64,000 nt of DNA from Nageia nagi. Taxonomy: Eukaryota; Pinophyta. Below the pieces are notes generated by a model that saw nothing but the letters and a program-made list of their open reading frames with translations, searched no databases and was not told the DNA's origin. Where the stretch lies: positions 173,662,001 through 173,726,000 of the forward strand of contig JBITNC010000001.1 in NCBI GenBank assembly GCA_050084985.1. Direction: 5' to 3'. The position numbers were made by a program, and so were the translations under genes. Shown in pieces: positions 47,421 to 59,511 of this stretch; within the stretch, counting starts at the first letter, position 1, and each line of letters opens with the position of its first letter.

Positions 47421-48860
47421 ATAGGTATACTATTTAGACTATTCCTAAGACTAATAACATATATATAGATGTTATGGCAAGTGCAACCTCTTTGGTGCCA
47501 ATTGAGCTTGAAGATGAGGAGACCATTCTCACTATCCATAAGTTTAGTTCTCCATCTTACACAACTTATCTTTGTTCTATTTTTCTTGTCTTATTGCCAA
47601 TGATGATGATTTTCAAGATTGGTATTTTGATATCTATAGCTACTCAAGGGACCAAAATATTCCTTTTATATATACTAAGAATGATAGACTAATATTGATA
47701 AGTATTGCTATGAAATATGTTATCATTGATGATATTTTATATATAAGATCCTTTGATGGTGCTTTATTGAGATGTTTAACATAGGATGAGATAGCTATTA
47801 CTCTAGAGTAAGCTCATGATGGATTATATGGTGGCCATTTTCATGCCAAAACTCTTTATACAAAGATCTTGAGAATAGGGTGTTGTTGGTCCACTATGCA
47901 AGAAGATTTTCAAACTCATGTGAAAACATGTGTGCCATGCCAAAAGCATGAAAACTTAAAAAAACAACCCACTCAAGTACTCAATTCCATTATTTCTCCA
48001 TGGCCCTTTGCTACTTGGGTCATAGATTTGATTGGCATGATTAATCCTTATTCTAGAGAAGGACATAAATTTTTCATCATAGCTATAGAATATACTACCA
48101 AGTGGGTGGAAGCCATCCCCCTGAAGTCAATTACATAAGAAAATATTATTGTATTCCTTACATAATACATCATCACTAGATTTGGTGAGCCACAAAGGTT
48201 GATCATGGATAATGGTCCAAATCTCAAGGGCAAGGATATGTAAGCATTTTGTAAAAAGTTTCACATCATAAAAACCTTTTCTTTAGTTAACTACCCTCAA
48301 GGCAATGGTTAAGATAAAGAAATAAATAATACACTTAAGAGTATTCTTTCCAAAACATGGGATAAGTACAAAAGAGATTGGTATAAGCAATTGCCATATG
48401 CATTATGGGCCTATAGAACTAGTGTCCAAATAGCCGTTGGGGAAATCCCCTTTTCATTGGTATATGGAGATGAGGCCATTTTCCCACTTGAGTTAGAGAT
48501 TCCTTCACTTAGGATCTCTTTACAAGGTGATATTCCAGATGAAGATGCAAGCAACATTGTAGCAATTAGAGATGTTAGATGAAAAAAGAATCAAAGCCAT
48601 CAAGCATCAAAAGGTCTACCATGCCAAACTTAAGAGAGAATTTGGTAAGAAGATAAAAGCTAAAGAGTTCAAAATAGGGGACCTAGTATTAAAAAAGAAT
48701 ATCAACAAAACAACATCAAATGAGGAGGCTAAAGGCAAATTTGAACATAATTGGTTGAGCCCATATGTTGTTGTTGATGTAACAGGATAAGGAGCATACA
48801 TGTTATCAACTTTGTATGGCAAAGAAGAACCAAAAACCTTCAATTCCATTCATCTCAATT
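47421..48860 (+). pseudogene. Element E integrase
   Basis: The H2C2 zinc domain is read near 47810-47950 (HDGLYGGHFHAKTL, then TCVPCQKHENLKKQP). The core has WVIDLIGMINPYS (first Asp near 48022), RLIMDNGPNLKG (second Asp near 48206) and NG-stop-DKEINNTLKS with the catalytic Glu near 48325. WDKYKRDWYKQLPYALWAYR (48360-48420) and FSLVYGDEAIFPLELEIPS follow, then the C-terminal tail FKIGDLVLKKNINKTT at 48650-48710. At least six stops and one frame change. The enzyme would have joined E cDNA to host DNA. Confidence 0.85.
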
Positions 48861-50120
48861 CTTTTTATGCTTGAACAACACATCAATGTACCCCTACAAA
48901 ATAATTCATATCAAATGCAGGACCATAATTTCTTTTTATTGTATATACAAATCTATGTAGAACATGGCATTGAAAATGTGCTTGATTATTATCATGATGT
49001 CTATTGTGTATAAATAAAATTGATAGTCTAATGTATTCCAATCATGGACATAAAAATGCATGATCGTCGATGGTCAACAAAATGACTAGTGAGAGTTCAC
49101 TACTTAAAAGCAAATCAATGATATAGCTATTAGCAAGTTGTTGATATTGACTCATCATTAATGGATGATACAACTTACTATGTATCCACATGGTTTTTTT
49201 CTTTAAACCCACCTAAAACATAATGTCTTCAGATCATAGACACAAACATATGATCACTGATGGCCAATGAAATAGCTAGTGATAGTTCACTCACTTAAAA
49301 GTAAACTGGCGATCCAACCATTAGCAATTTGTTAACATTGGATCATTTCCAATGGATGATACATTTTGTTGTATATCCATATGGTTTTTTCTTTTAACCC
49401 ATCTAAAGCATACTATCTTCAGATCATAGACATACAAATGTATTATTTTCAATGACCATTGATATGATTAGTGAGAGTTCACTCACATAAAAAATAAATT
49501 GATTATGTATCCATGAGCAAGATGTTGATATTGGATCATCTCCAATATATGAAACAACTTACTATGCATCTATCATTATTTTATGATTGACATTTCATTA
49601 CAAGTATACATATCCAACAAAATAGAAGAAAAATATAGATAAAACCAAGGTGTTAGTGTCATGCTCATAATCTATTAGGCCATTGATGGTATATATTTTA
49701 TTATCATTTCCACCAATCCAAAGTGGAACCTCTCTATTTCAAGGTATGGATGTAAGTACGAATGGTTCCTAAGTATCAGGCATGATGGAATGGCCAAATT
49801 CATGATTGAGAAAGTATAAAGGAGACACATCATACCTTCCATCTCCAAACTTGAATATGGATTTTCATAGTCATCCAAACATCATCCAAATAATATTCCT
49901 AAACATAATTTCTTTAGTAGCTTTTACCTTAGCTACTCCACTTAAGGATTTTTCCTGGGGCACCCAATTCAAAAGGGGGGTAGCATAAAGACCCTCAACA
50001 TCATTTAGCAAAAGAAAAAATTAATAAAAAGATCAAAAATATTTCTTTTATGTTTTGGCTACACTTCTTCTTTGGACATGTAATTTCATTGCTTCAATCA
50101 CACATCCAAAGAGAGGCAAA
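48861..50120 (+). other. Element E 3' untranslated region
   Basis: About 1.25 kb lies between the integrase tail and the 3' LTR. It contains a three-copy tandem repeat (49030-49610) and ends with the purine tract at 50108-50120. No gene is seen. Confidence 0.6.
49030..49610 (+). repeat. 190-bp tandem repeat, three copies
   Basis: The phrase tcagatcatagacatacaaa and the phrase ctagtgagagttcactcac recur with about 190-bp spacing (landmarks near 49071, 49261 and 49453), ending with a shared ggatgatacaacttactatg-like phrase. Tandem repeats in the 3' noncoding region are known from Tat/Ogre elements. Confidence 0.8.
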
Positions 50121-50762
50121 TGTAGATGCCTCAAAATGAACCTTTATGTATTTAATAAATCATTTTAATCCCTTAACAAATTATTATGTAAAAAGGAATT
50201 AAAAATGTATAAAAGAGGTGTAGGCCATGTATTTGACCCTTGTAGATTGTACAAGGGGTCAAAATATCAAAGTCATATAAACTTGTATCATATATAAAGG
50301 CATCATTTGATGACCTATAGATCATGAACAAATCATGGGTAAATAATCATTCCAAGCTAATACAAGGATTATTAATTGAAGATAATTTGAAGGATTGCAA
50401 CTTACTTTATCTATCTACATTGCACATCTATTATTCTGTAAGTTTGCATGTATGTTCATAATTTGATTATTCACTAATTCGCTCATCACTACATTCTTGT
50501 TCACATCTGTAATTTCACTTATCTTATGGCACCAATGGTGTGCCAATTATAGGACATCGATGGCATACTTTTTTATGAATGTATGCTCTATATTTTATGC
50601 ATTTTATGATTAACATAATGAATATAAAATCTAAGTAAACACTACTATATTATTTCTACATGTTATTTCCATGTTTTTGATATATGTATCAATATTTACA
50701 AAGTAGAGCAATAGTGTATTAATAAACTCCATTTGCATTAATTGCATTATTTAGCTACTACA
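50121..50762 (+). repeat. Element E 3' LTR
   Basis: 642-bp partner of 36090-36730, TGTAGATGCC...CTACTACA, with TATAAAGG at 50293. It is followed by ATACC. Confidence 0.9.
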
Positions 50763-51670
50763 ATACCTAATTCTATTAAAGCATTAATTCCCACTGGCCA
50801 TCATATTGGCACCTCCATGCCCATCATGGAAGAGCCTAAAATGCCTTGCAAATGAAATATTTAATTTGAAAATCATCTCTAAAAAAAATACTACAAGAAA
50901 ATTAGGAGTAGATTTAGCAATTTATCAAAAAGATTCTTGTTAACATCAGATGGGTGGATGCATGTGAATGGAAGAGTCAAGTGTTACATGCAAAGGGTAC
51001 GAGCTAAGCCTCATGGTAAATGCTATATAATAATCAAAATGGATAGTAATTAGAACACCCCTACATAATTGTCCTTTCTCTAATAGGTGTCAAACAAGAT
51101 GTGTCAGAATCAATCGAAAATAGATATTTCCAACAAAGTTATTTTTTACTATTATGGAGGAGAATTGCATTGGGGCTCTCAATTTTAATTTTATTAATGA
51201 TTTAGATGGTGAGAACCCTACTATGATTCTCCCCATTATTTTTTAATATTATGGAGGAGAACTGCATTAATTATTTTTTACATTTCGAGGGAGAATTACA
51301 TTGAGGTTCTTCCCATTTTTTTTTAATTATAGGTCTTCATTATTTTTTTTATTAAGATGATTAGGGTTCTCCCCATTATTAATTTAATATGAAGGAGAAC
51401 CACATTGAGGTTCTCTCCATTTTTTAATTATAGTTTTCATTTTCCCCATTTTTTTAATGTGATTATCCCCATTATTTTTTAAATATTATAGAGGAGAACC
51501 ACACTATGATTCTCTCCATTTGAATTTAATTCACATACTCTCATTTAATGTCCACACTACTATTCAAATTTTTAGTCCCGGGTTGGATGTTGTTACCCCT
51601 TATTTTTTATTTTTTTATACATTGAGGGCATTTCAAGTGAAGTAAGGTTTAAGCATCGCATAGGTAAATT
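50763..51670. other. Flank with purine-rich tandem repeats
   Basis: No gene is seen. From 51160 to 51530 there are about five degenerate units of the type ggagaaccacattgaggttc followed by tccccattttttaat, spaced roughly 60-110 bp. Confidence 0.55.
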
Positions 51671-51860
51671 TTACACTACTCTTTGATGGATGTTGATACT
51701 TTCTTCTAAAGCTTGAATGGTGGCACATGGTGGAAAAATGTTTGCAAAGGTTCTAGGGTTACTACTCTTTACAACTGATAATAACATCTTAAAAGTCTTT
51801 ATAGCCTTTTTGAAAAACCATTTTGTGCATATCATGTAGTCATTGTAAATAATACATTCT
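51671..51860 (-). pseudogene. PPR protein fragment
   Basis: The minus strand reads YNDYMICTKWFFKKAIKTFK then NPRTFANIFPPCATIQALEE and SINIHQRVV. This follows the plant pentatricopeptide pattern: 'W-N-x-M-I ... G ... A-L-x-x-F-x-x-M' then 'P-x-x-x-T-F-x-x-x-L-x-A-C-A ... L-x-x-G-x-x-I-H'. PPR proteins bind organelle RNA. Only about one and a half motifs remain and the text stops abruptly at both ends, so it is a gene fragment, perhaps copied and moved with repeats. Confidence 0.6.
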
Positions 51861-51916
51861 ATCTTCATTAAGTTGATGCTGATATATTTCTCCACATTTA
51901 TTGAATACAATGTCAT

Positions 51917-52520
51917 GAGGTTTATGCCATCAATTTTATTACCTTTATCTCCAAAAATGTTATCTTTTCAAAAACTTTGATGTCTTGTGTTTTGTTATTT
52001 AGCTTATATGCAATTATTAAACATATTTAAATGCTTTATTTGAAGTTTCTAGGTAAGTAATAAGATAGGCTTTCTATATTATGGGTTGCTCTAATTAGAT
52101 GTTCATTTTGTCACATTCACAATTGCTAAAATGATGAAGGGTAAGAAGCAAATCAAGTTATTCAACCTACATGTCTAAGAAATTTGTGGAAAACTTGTTT
52201 TTTCTCAAGCTAATCTATCATGGAGTGAAGTTTGTTGTATAGGAGGTCGTAAGATAGATTTGGTGGCAACAATACCTATCGATAGAGTGGATAATTTCAA
52301 GAGAGGTGAAGAAGGAAATATAGAAGCCCTATTTAGTTTTGTTCGCAAGGCTAATGTGAATAAGGTTTTAAATAAAAATGATGTTGGTTATCCATGAAAA
52401 GGATTTGACATCCAAACACATTCCACATAAGTTTAGTTTTCAATTTTTCTCATTATTGTTTCATAAAATTCAATACATATAGTAATTAGTTTAATATTGT
52501 GGAATTGTAGATATTAGTGC
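51917..52520. other. Spacer, no gene seen
   Basis: AT-rich sequence between the PPR fragment and the dispersed repeat. No family is recognised in any frame. Confidence 0.35.
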
Positions 52521-52526
52521 TCATAT

Positions 52527-54490
52527 GTGTTGAACTATGCGTGACACTGAGAGGGGGGGTGAATCAGTGTTTCAATTTTAAAACTTTAAATCTTGAAACT
52601 TTAAATAGTGCAGTAGAGAAATAAAATCAAATAGAGCAAGCACACCAAGATAGCAAACACACAACACAAGATATTACGAGGTTCACCAATGTGGCTACAT
52701 CCCCGAAAAAGACTACTTGGACTTCAATCCAAATCCAGCCATTGTAAAGCACCAACTTTACACATAATTTATCAGCACTAACTGAAAGGAACACCAACCC
52801 CTAAGCTTTGCAGCACCCACTGCAAGGAGTACCAACTCCACTTGCCAAGCACCCACTTGACAGATTTAATAAGATGGAATGAAAGATTGATAACCAGTTA
52901 CCCAAGACCCGGAATGGTCTAGCTCAAAACTTTTCTCACAAAATACAATCTGAATCATATTCTATTTTCTTTATGCTCATGCCAATAGCTCTCAATTCAT
53001 CTATAATCTGAAACCCCTTTTAATTCATACACATTTGCTTTGGATTCCTGTCTACTGAAAAACGTTCAAAATCAGATCAAAAAATTGTTACTCATATCAT
53101 TGAAAGGGCTGCTGTTATTTTTCACCAAGAAAACTCCTCATATTCTGAATCAAAACTGATATAATTTCTCACAAACATCTAGAACTTTCAACACTTATAG
53201 AATTATCAAAAAACATTCATTTTTAAGATATCTGTTACTCATACATGCTTCACACACCTCTCAATAACAAACTACCCTGCCAAAACACAAACCCAGAAAA
53301 ATTTGAATTTATTCGAACTGGTTGAAGATAATACCTTGAATGCACTCAGAACGTGTGTTCCATGTCCATATGGCACAAAATGGTATGATGAATTTCACAT
53401 AGATGCCGAAATACCTTTCAAAGCTCGAATCTGTCTTTTTATCTTCTCCTCTCTTGGTTTTTTTTTTTTTTTTTAAAAGTGTCCCATGATAAAAGAACTC
53501 TTGAGCTTTAAATAGAAGTGCGATAACTGAGATATAAAATAAAAGGAAAGAGTATTTTTTCAAACCATACACACTATTCCTTTTTGCTTGTCACTTAAAA
53601 CCATTGTCGGCCAAAACTGGAAAATTAAGAAAAAAAACTCTAATGGCTTTTTCGATGAGCTATAACTTCTTACTGAGTGCACAGTTTAACATGAAATTTG
53701 GACCATGTATTTTTAATATAACCAAATACATTCTATCCAAATTTTAAGCTTTAGATCCTCATAGTTTGCACACAGCACTTTTTGCAAAGTGGCCTCCGAC
53801 ACAGATTTCACAGGTATTTTGTTATGCTTGGATTTGTGCAAGTTATAGGTTCTCATAGTTCGAGGCCTCAAATCAAGATGGTTCAAAAGACAAATTCGTT
53901 CATCTAATCAATTTATATGTGTAAAAACTTTGAAATTCTAAATTTGAAGACTTTTAGAGCCCAAAACAACCAACCTACTATTTCCAAAATTTATGCTCAA
54001 ACAGTCAAAAAGTTACAGAGTGGCATTTTGCAGCTTGTACCATTTCTTCCTCGATTATCATATTGATATGAAATTTAGACCACACCTTCTTGGTATATAT
54101 TAATATATATGATTTAAATTTCAACCTCTGATTCATCACCATTTGCTTGCAATTCAAATTGTACAAAGCCAATTTTACACAAATTTCTGACTGCACCATA
54201 ATCCACAAGAGTGCCCAAAACTGAACCAACATGAAATTTGACCGTTCCAATGCTTCAAACAAGTTTTTTATCAACCCAAAAACTGATCCAAACCATCTCT
54301 CACTGTTTGTCACCTTCCATTTGTAATTTGGCCCTCTTGACAACTTTTGGTACCTCATGACAACTTTTGGTCCCTTTATCGTTTTTGCATCCGACAACTT
54401 TGTAGATCTTGTCGATGTTATTTCTTTGACACATGCAACCATATGAACCTTATGCACACTGATCTCATCATGTTGACAACAATGACAACA
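52527..54490 (+). repeat. Dispersed noncoding repeat beginning TGACACTGAGAGGGGGGGTG
   Basis: It starts with gagagggggggtgaatcagt and continues with a phrase near 52676 (attacgaggttcaccaatgtg, then ctacatcc). Similar openings are, to my memory, very common in large plant genomes. The right end is near catgttgacaacaatgacaa at 54470. No coding region is readable. It has a poly-T tract at 53459-53474. It probably truncates the N-terminus of the MULE gene that starts just after it. I cannot assign it to a named class. Confidence 0.45.
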
Positions 54491-54519
54491 CTATTGCACC
54501 ATACTCAACAATATGGACA

Positions 54520-57115
54520 TATTTTTCATAGTTTCCATGACTCATCATCAGACATTAGAAGGTAGAAGGTAGTTGGTTGCACCATGTTTATCACCTAAGA
54601 TAGTGTTCATGATCAAGACATTATTGGCTATAGGTATGTCTATTGATAAAATTTGTGATGGCCAATACTTGAATCAAATATTTGATTATTTGACAAAAAA
54701 TAGAGATAAGTTTATAATGAGGAAAGATGTTAGCAATATATGGAATAGGCTTCAAAATATTGATGTACAAAAATATGATGATGATGAAAGTCAAAGTGTT
54801 CATATGTGGTATCAATATGAGAGCGATAAATGTTTCATTTATCATCCACATGAAGAGGGGAAACAAATTTTTATTTTTGGCATTCAAACTCTACGGATGT
54901 TGGAGAAGATGGTGACATTATCCCATAATAGTATTATTGCAATGGATGTAACATTTAATACTAATTAGTACTGGGTATGTTAAGTGGATATTATTTTTAT
55001 TAAGATTAGTCTTTATGTATCTTGGATAAATAGGCAAAGTTTAAAACAATAGTCATATATATGTATCATTAATAAATGTTACAAATATCCTTGATAGCAC
55101 ACATCATTTGGCAAAAAATTGATCAAAACTAAATGACAATAGCAACAACATTTTTAGGACCAATTACATTAGGCTATAATTGAATTCCTTGGGCTCTTAG
55201 GTCAAGAATTAAATTTAAGTATTAAGATAAATCCTAGAGCATAGGGATCCATGTTATAATCAATACAGATCCAATCTTCATAAGAAATACAAAATAACTT
55301 CCTATTAGAGGTTATCACATATTACAATTGCAATTTTCTATTTTCGTATTTATATGTATATTAAAGCACACCAAACAACTCCAAATGATATTTGATAATG
55401 AAAAGGTTATGTTCTCTTCTTGCATTCCTAAATTTTTTAGTGTTATCAACTATAGTTCTAATTATACACATTGCTTGTTTTTTATGCACAAGAGAGCGAT
55501 GTACTAGTTGCATGGGTGATTATTGAATGTAATTGAATGGAGGATATACAAGAATGGTTACAATTATTACATAAATGGTATCATGAACATTGACCTAATT
55601 GGCATATAAATACCTTCATGATAGATAATTCTCTCCTTGAAATAGAAGCTATAAGGTATGAGATTTGAATTTCATGTATATCTCTATTTACAATTATATT
55701 TTAAGCAAATGTCAATTTATAGTTTCTTATGTTATCTTTTGATGTATGCAATGGGAGGGTATTTCAATGTCAACATCTTCTTTGCATATGGTATGTACGT
55801 AGGGCATGGCTCAAAAATGTTTTTATGCATGCATCATCCAAAGAGGTCACTAGAAGCATGATCTCTAAATTGGGATGCATTATGCATACCATAGATAATA
55901 CAACATTAGTTATGATACATATGCATGATATCTATGAAGAATTTAAGGAGGAGAAAACATTTCTACACTACTTCCATCACACATGGGTTGTTCATGAAAA
56001 GATCAATAAGTAAACATTCTAAATGTAGTTTTATATGGTATTTGATAGTTAAGTTGTTTCATATTTAGTAAATATATATTTTTTATTTGGGCTAAGAATT
56101 GGACTCAATAAAAAAGTTGACATAAACATGGAAAAAGAAAATAGGTTCATTAACAAATTTTGTAATTTGTACAATGAAACATGCATCTTAAATTTAACTA
56201 TTGACAAGATCCAAATATCCTATGTAATGATGTGGGCTAAATCATTTCATAGTTTTCCACATGCCACCCAAGAAACCAATGTGGCCATTGAATCATACCA
56301 TTATCAAGGTTTTCTTATTGAGAAGAGTAGGAAGTGTGGAAGGAAGATGGATTAGTTGATTTCCAAATTCTCAAGTGTGTAGAGCCATACTACATGAACA
56401 AGGATATACTACAAATTTTTGGCTTTTGGAATAACTTCAAGAAAGAGGAGAATGTTGAAATTTCACTACAAAAATCCTATAGCATTCCTGATTCATATTG
56501 TTCTCCCCATGAAAATATTCACAATGTATATTGGGTAAATAATCAAAGTAGAAAGTCCAAATATATTATCACCATGTGTGTGCCTAATTTTTTTTCATGT
56601 GATTGTATGGGGTAAAATTTGTAAACATGCCATTAAGATTACAACCCTACTTCAAACATGAATGGCCCTTCAATATTCTAATTGATTTGAATGTACATCC
56701 TCTTAGTGATGAGCTTGATTTAAATGTGTTGGATCCTATTGATAATGTATATGAATCAATTGAGGTTGATCAAAATAGCTAAGTACCAAATAGCTAAGTT
56801 GTCTTCTCTCCACAGATGAAAAATAAATTCTATGAGTCTATTCATTTCTTAAGGTTCTTTGTTGATTGTGCACATGAAACTCCAAATAGAGGTTGTATAT
56901 TTATAGATATGGTTGAAAAAATCTATAAATATGATCACATTGAGGCTTCAATCAGACATGGATTTATTCTTAATACTAACAAATCTTTGAAAAGGAGAAA
57001 GAGTTGGCTAGATAATTCTAAATCTGGTAGAGGACATGGTTGTACACCTGCACATTCAATTTTATGTCCTCCACATTTAGTTTTATCACACCTATTTATC
57101 CATGTTTACATGTAA
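54520..57115 (+). pseudogene. Mutator-like (MULE) transposase with SWIM zinc finger, split by introns
   Basis: Plus-strand transposase remnant in several coding-like blocks. Block 1 (54573-54968) ends with LSHNSIIAMDVTFNTN, containing the first catalytic Asp of the MULE DDE domain. Block 2 (55478-55655) has MEDIQEWLQLLHKWYHEH and MIDNSLLEIEAIR with the second Asp, followed by an AAG|GTATGAG donor-like site. Block 3 (55729-56012) has LLCIWYVRRAWLKNVF. Block 4 (56100-56660) reads FPHATQETNVAIESYHYQGF with the catalytic Glu, then FFSCDCM and ICKHAIKI, which form a SWIM finger (C-x-C-xn-C-x-H). Block 5 (56816-57115) continues with DMVEKIYKYDHIEASIRHGF. In-frame stops and shifts occur in most blocks. 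The N-terminus is missing. Confidence 0.75.
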
Positions 57116-57119
57116 ACAA

Positions 57120-57573
57120 ATCATTCAATAAGAGATACAATAAGTGTACAACAACTCTCACTTCATTGTATAAAATTATAGATAATAAGTGTACAATGGA
57201 AGCCTTTTACAAAATATCTATAATACTACTTTTTTGATGAGGCATCCATCATAATAAGTGTACAATAAGTGTATTGCATTTTGAAAGAGGCATATACAAT
57301 AAGTGTGCAAAATATCCATCAACAAAATTATGCAAAACTAAGAAGCCACCCATCTTCTTAAAAATACTACTAGAAACACTTGCATTCCAAAATATGTAAG
57401 AGTAATTAATAAAACCAACAATATATAAGATTAGTGAATCAAAACCAATAATAAATAATACTTGATTAATTAAGTGCATCACCTTCTTCACTTCATTCTT
57501 TTATGAGTGTACAAGTCCTTTGTTTCATATTAAATGAAAGTGAGTTAAAACTATTAAAATATTCTTTCCTCTT
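57120..57573. other. Convergent intergenic region with a recurring short motif
   Basis: This lies between the ends of the plus-strand transposase and the minus-strand gene. The phrase ataagtgtacaat or close variants occurs near 57140, 57184, 57252, 57263 and 57290. The minus frame at 57249-57491 resembles nothing I know. Confidence 0.45.
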
Positions 57574-58573
57574 CTAATCATTCCTTCTAATAGCAAGAGT
57601 TAACCCCGTGAATGCTCTCTTCATCAATGCTCTTTCATTATTATTTAGGTTCTTGCTCCACTTACTTGCATGGCACTTGTCCTAAAATAAATATGTTAGG
57701 AATTGGTGGTCATAAAATTTTTTACTACAATTTTACAACAATCATAAAACATCAACTACTAAGTTAAAATACATACCAATCTATCACTATTGTGAAAGAG
57801 AATTCCATGAACAACTTCAATGTTAGGTCATTTTCATTCAAGGCTCCAACTTTGAAATTAGCAACTACATTCTGCAGTGCAACCTTTGTTAAGAACCTAA
57901 GGATGTAATCTTTGACACACTCCTTACCTTTACATATACATTGCCAAGGTAGCTAGGAACCTCTTCTTGTTGCCTTCCATAGTTCTGTCCCTTCATGAAA
58001 GGTCAATATATATGGCCTTTTGCATGTTTTAGTTAGTCTACTACCAAGGGTGTCAATCATAAAAAATGCATTTTCTTCAACTTTAAAAATGAAGAAATGT
58101 TCATTCCAAGAAACTCTATAGATACTTGGTGCATTTGATACATGATCCCAAACCATGTCAAATATCATGGCCATTTTGTATTTTTTTGCTATGCCTTGTA
58201 CCTTAATAAATCCCTAAGATGATTTTGCATAGTCCACAATCATGGGAACTGACTTTTCATTTATAGTTGTATCCAAATTGAAATAACCATCCATAAATTA
58301 GGTTTTGAATGTTGGAAGGTATTTCATCCTATTATATTCATCAAATCCCTTTTTAATTAATTCATTCAATTAATTATTATTAGGAAATAGTGGAAAGTTT
58401 GCATATAACCAATAAATGATGACTACAACACAAACTAAACATGAATTCTACCCTCCAACAATACTTAGCTGGTATTTGAAACCAAAATATACATCCATAA
58501 ATAGACATAATCCATCATTCCAATTCCTCCATTGGAGTTGTTCCCATTCTCCACTGCAAAATTCATCATCTAC
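57574..58573 (-). pseudogene. C-terminal part of a plant NT-type C2 family protein
   Basis: On the minus strand one frame runs from 58573 (after a GTTGCAG acceptor) to 57777 without indels, about 265 codons with five TAA/TAG stops. It reads DDEFCSGEWEQLQWRNWNDG and NSCLVCVVVIIYWLYANFPL, then LIKKGFDEYNRMKYLP and VPMIVDYAKSS. Next come PSIYRVSWNEHFFIFKVEEN then AFFMIDTLGSRL, and lastly ICKGKECVKDYILRFL. This succession matches, from memory, the conserved C-terminal region of plant NT-C2 (EEIG1/EHBP1-like) proteins. A GT...AG intron (57682-57776) leads to a last exon ending at a TAG (57574). The N-terminal C2 domain itself is absent. It lies tail to tail with the MULE transposase. Its native role is poorly known, so I assign none. 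Confidence 0.6.
57682..57776 (-). other. Intron near the 3' end of the NT-C2-like remnant
   Basis: On the minus strand GATTG|GTATGTATTTT starts a T-rich 95-bp interval ending TTTATTTTAG|GACAAGTGCC. The exon behind it reads DKCHASKWSKNLNNNERALM and ends LAIRRND. The frame does not join cleanly, so one small indel is implied. Confidence 0.5.
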
Positions 58574-59119
58574 CTGCAACCATGAGCATTGTTGATTAAT
58601 GCCATGAGGGTTGTTAATACTTTAATACTAAGGAGTTATGATATTGTACTAATTTTTAGGAATCTTCTACAATTGTATTGAACTAATACAAATGAATAGA
58701 GATATCAAAGTTTGATCATAATATAAAATTATGCTAAAATCATTATCAAAACAACATATCTTGTGTCCTTGCATGCTAAAGGAATAACAAAAACCTTTGT
58801 GTAAGATCCTCCACCATACATGTTCAAGCATAACATTTAAAGATTTGTAATTTATCATCAATTTGGAAATACCTTTGTGAAAAAACTAGAACAACTATCA
58901 CAAATAAAACACTAATTGACATCATAAAGATGAAAGAAGAAATACTTGAAGGAGATGTAATAATGCTTACCTCTTAGTTGACATCATCAGTTCATTCTTG
59001 TTGAGAAGAAACATCCCATGCCTATAAGGAAGGAAGTCAATAGAAACATCAACATATGTAGATAATCATTTAAACTGAATAATAATAAAGGTGTATCAAA
59101 CTATGTATCTATGCATACA
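58574..59119. other. Interval between exons of the minus-strand gene
   Basis: AT-rich and without coding-like text on either strand, apart from short open frames. It is probably intron. Confidence 0.4.
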
Positions 59120-59415
59120 TGAGTCAAGTTATTGGTAGGCCATTTGATAAAGCTATTTAAATCTTCTCCTAGAAAATTTGCATCATCATTTTGGTATGGA
59201 AGATGATAATCATTTTCATGACACTCAATCACTATTACAGAAACATGACCCTCATGAATCAAAGCAAAATGGCATTTCACACATGGATCAATGTTGAGAA
59301 TATTTCCCTTCTAAATATTTTTTTTATCATCATCTACTAGGTACACAAGGTCTCCCACTTTGACAATGGATGAAACTTGTTTATTTCTAGCTTCATCCTT
59401 TGTCATCTCTTGTGC
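59120..59415 (-). pseudogene. DUF8039-like exon of the minus-strand gene
   Basis: The minus strand reads DEARNKQVSSIVKVGDLVYL, a DDDKKNI stretch, a stop, then KGNILNIDPCVKCHFALIHE, GHVSVIVIECHENDYHLPY and LNSFIKWPTNNLTH. The pattern is 'V-G-D-x-V-Y-L ... A/K-G-x-I ... H-x-x-L ... V-x-V ... L-P ... A/L ... W-P'. It resembles the domain I know as DUF8039 in plant transposon-associated proteins, where it lies C-terminal to a transposase-like region. Only one stop interrupts it. It precedes the NT-C2-like block on the same strand, about 0.55 kb away. Confidence 0.5.
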
Positions 59416-59511
59416 ATACAATATTCATAACATATAACCTTTCAAAACATATTGAAATACATTCCACATTAAATTTCATAACAATTCATAACATAATGTA
59501 CCTCTTTTTCT

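Larger units (their letters stand above)
36090..50762 (+). mobile_element. Element E: Tat-type Ty3-gypsy retrotransposon carrying element F
   Basis: Plus-strand element with LTRs 36090-36730 and 50121-50762. It has a perfect 5-bp target duplication ATACC (36085-36089 and 50763-50767). A PBS-like TGGTGAACTTGAATG follows the left LTR, and a purine tract aaagagaggcaaa precedes the right one. Domain order is gag with a C-x2-H-x4-H-x4-C knuckle, protease, RT, RNase H, a second plant (archaeal-type) RNase H, then integrase. The dual RNase H places it in the Tat group. Element F (38727-44878) is inserted between protease and RT. All coding blocks carry stops. Confidence 0.9.
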
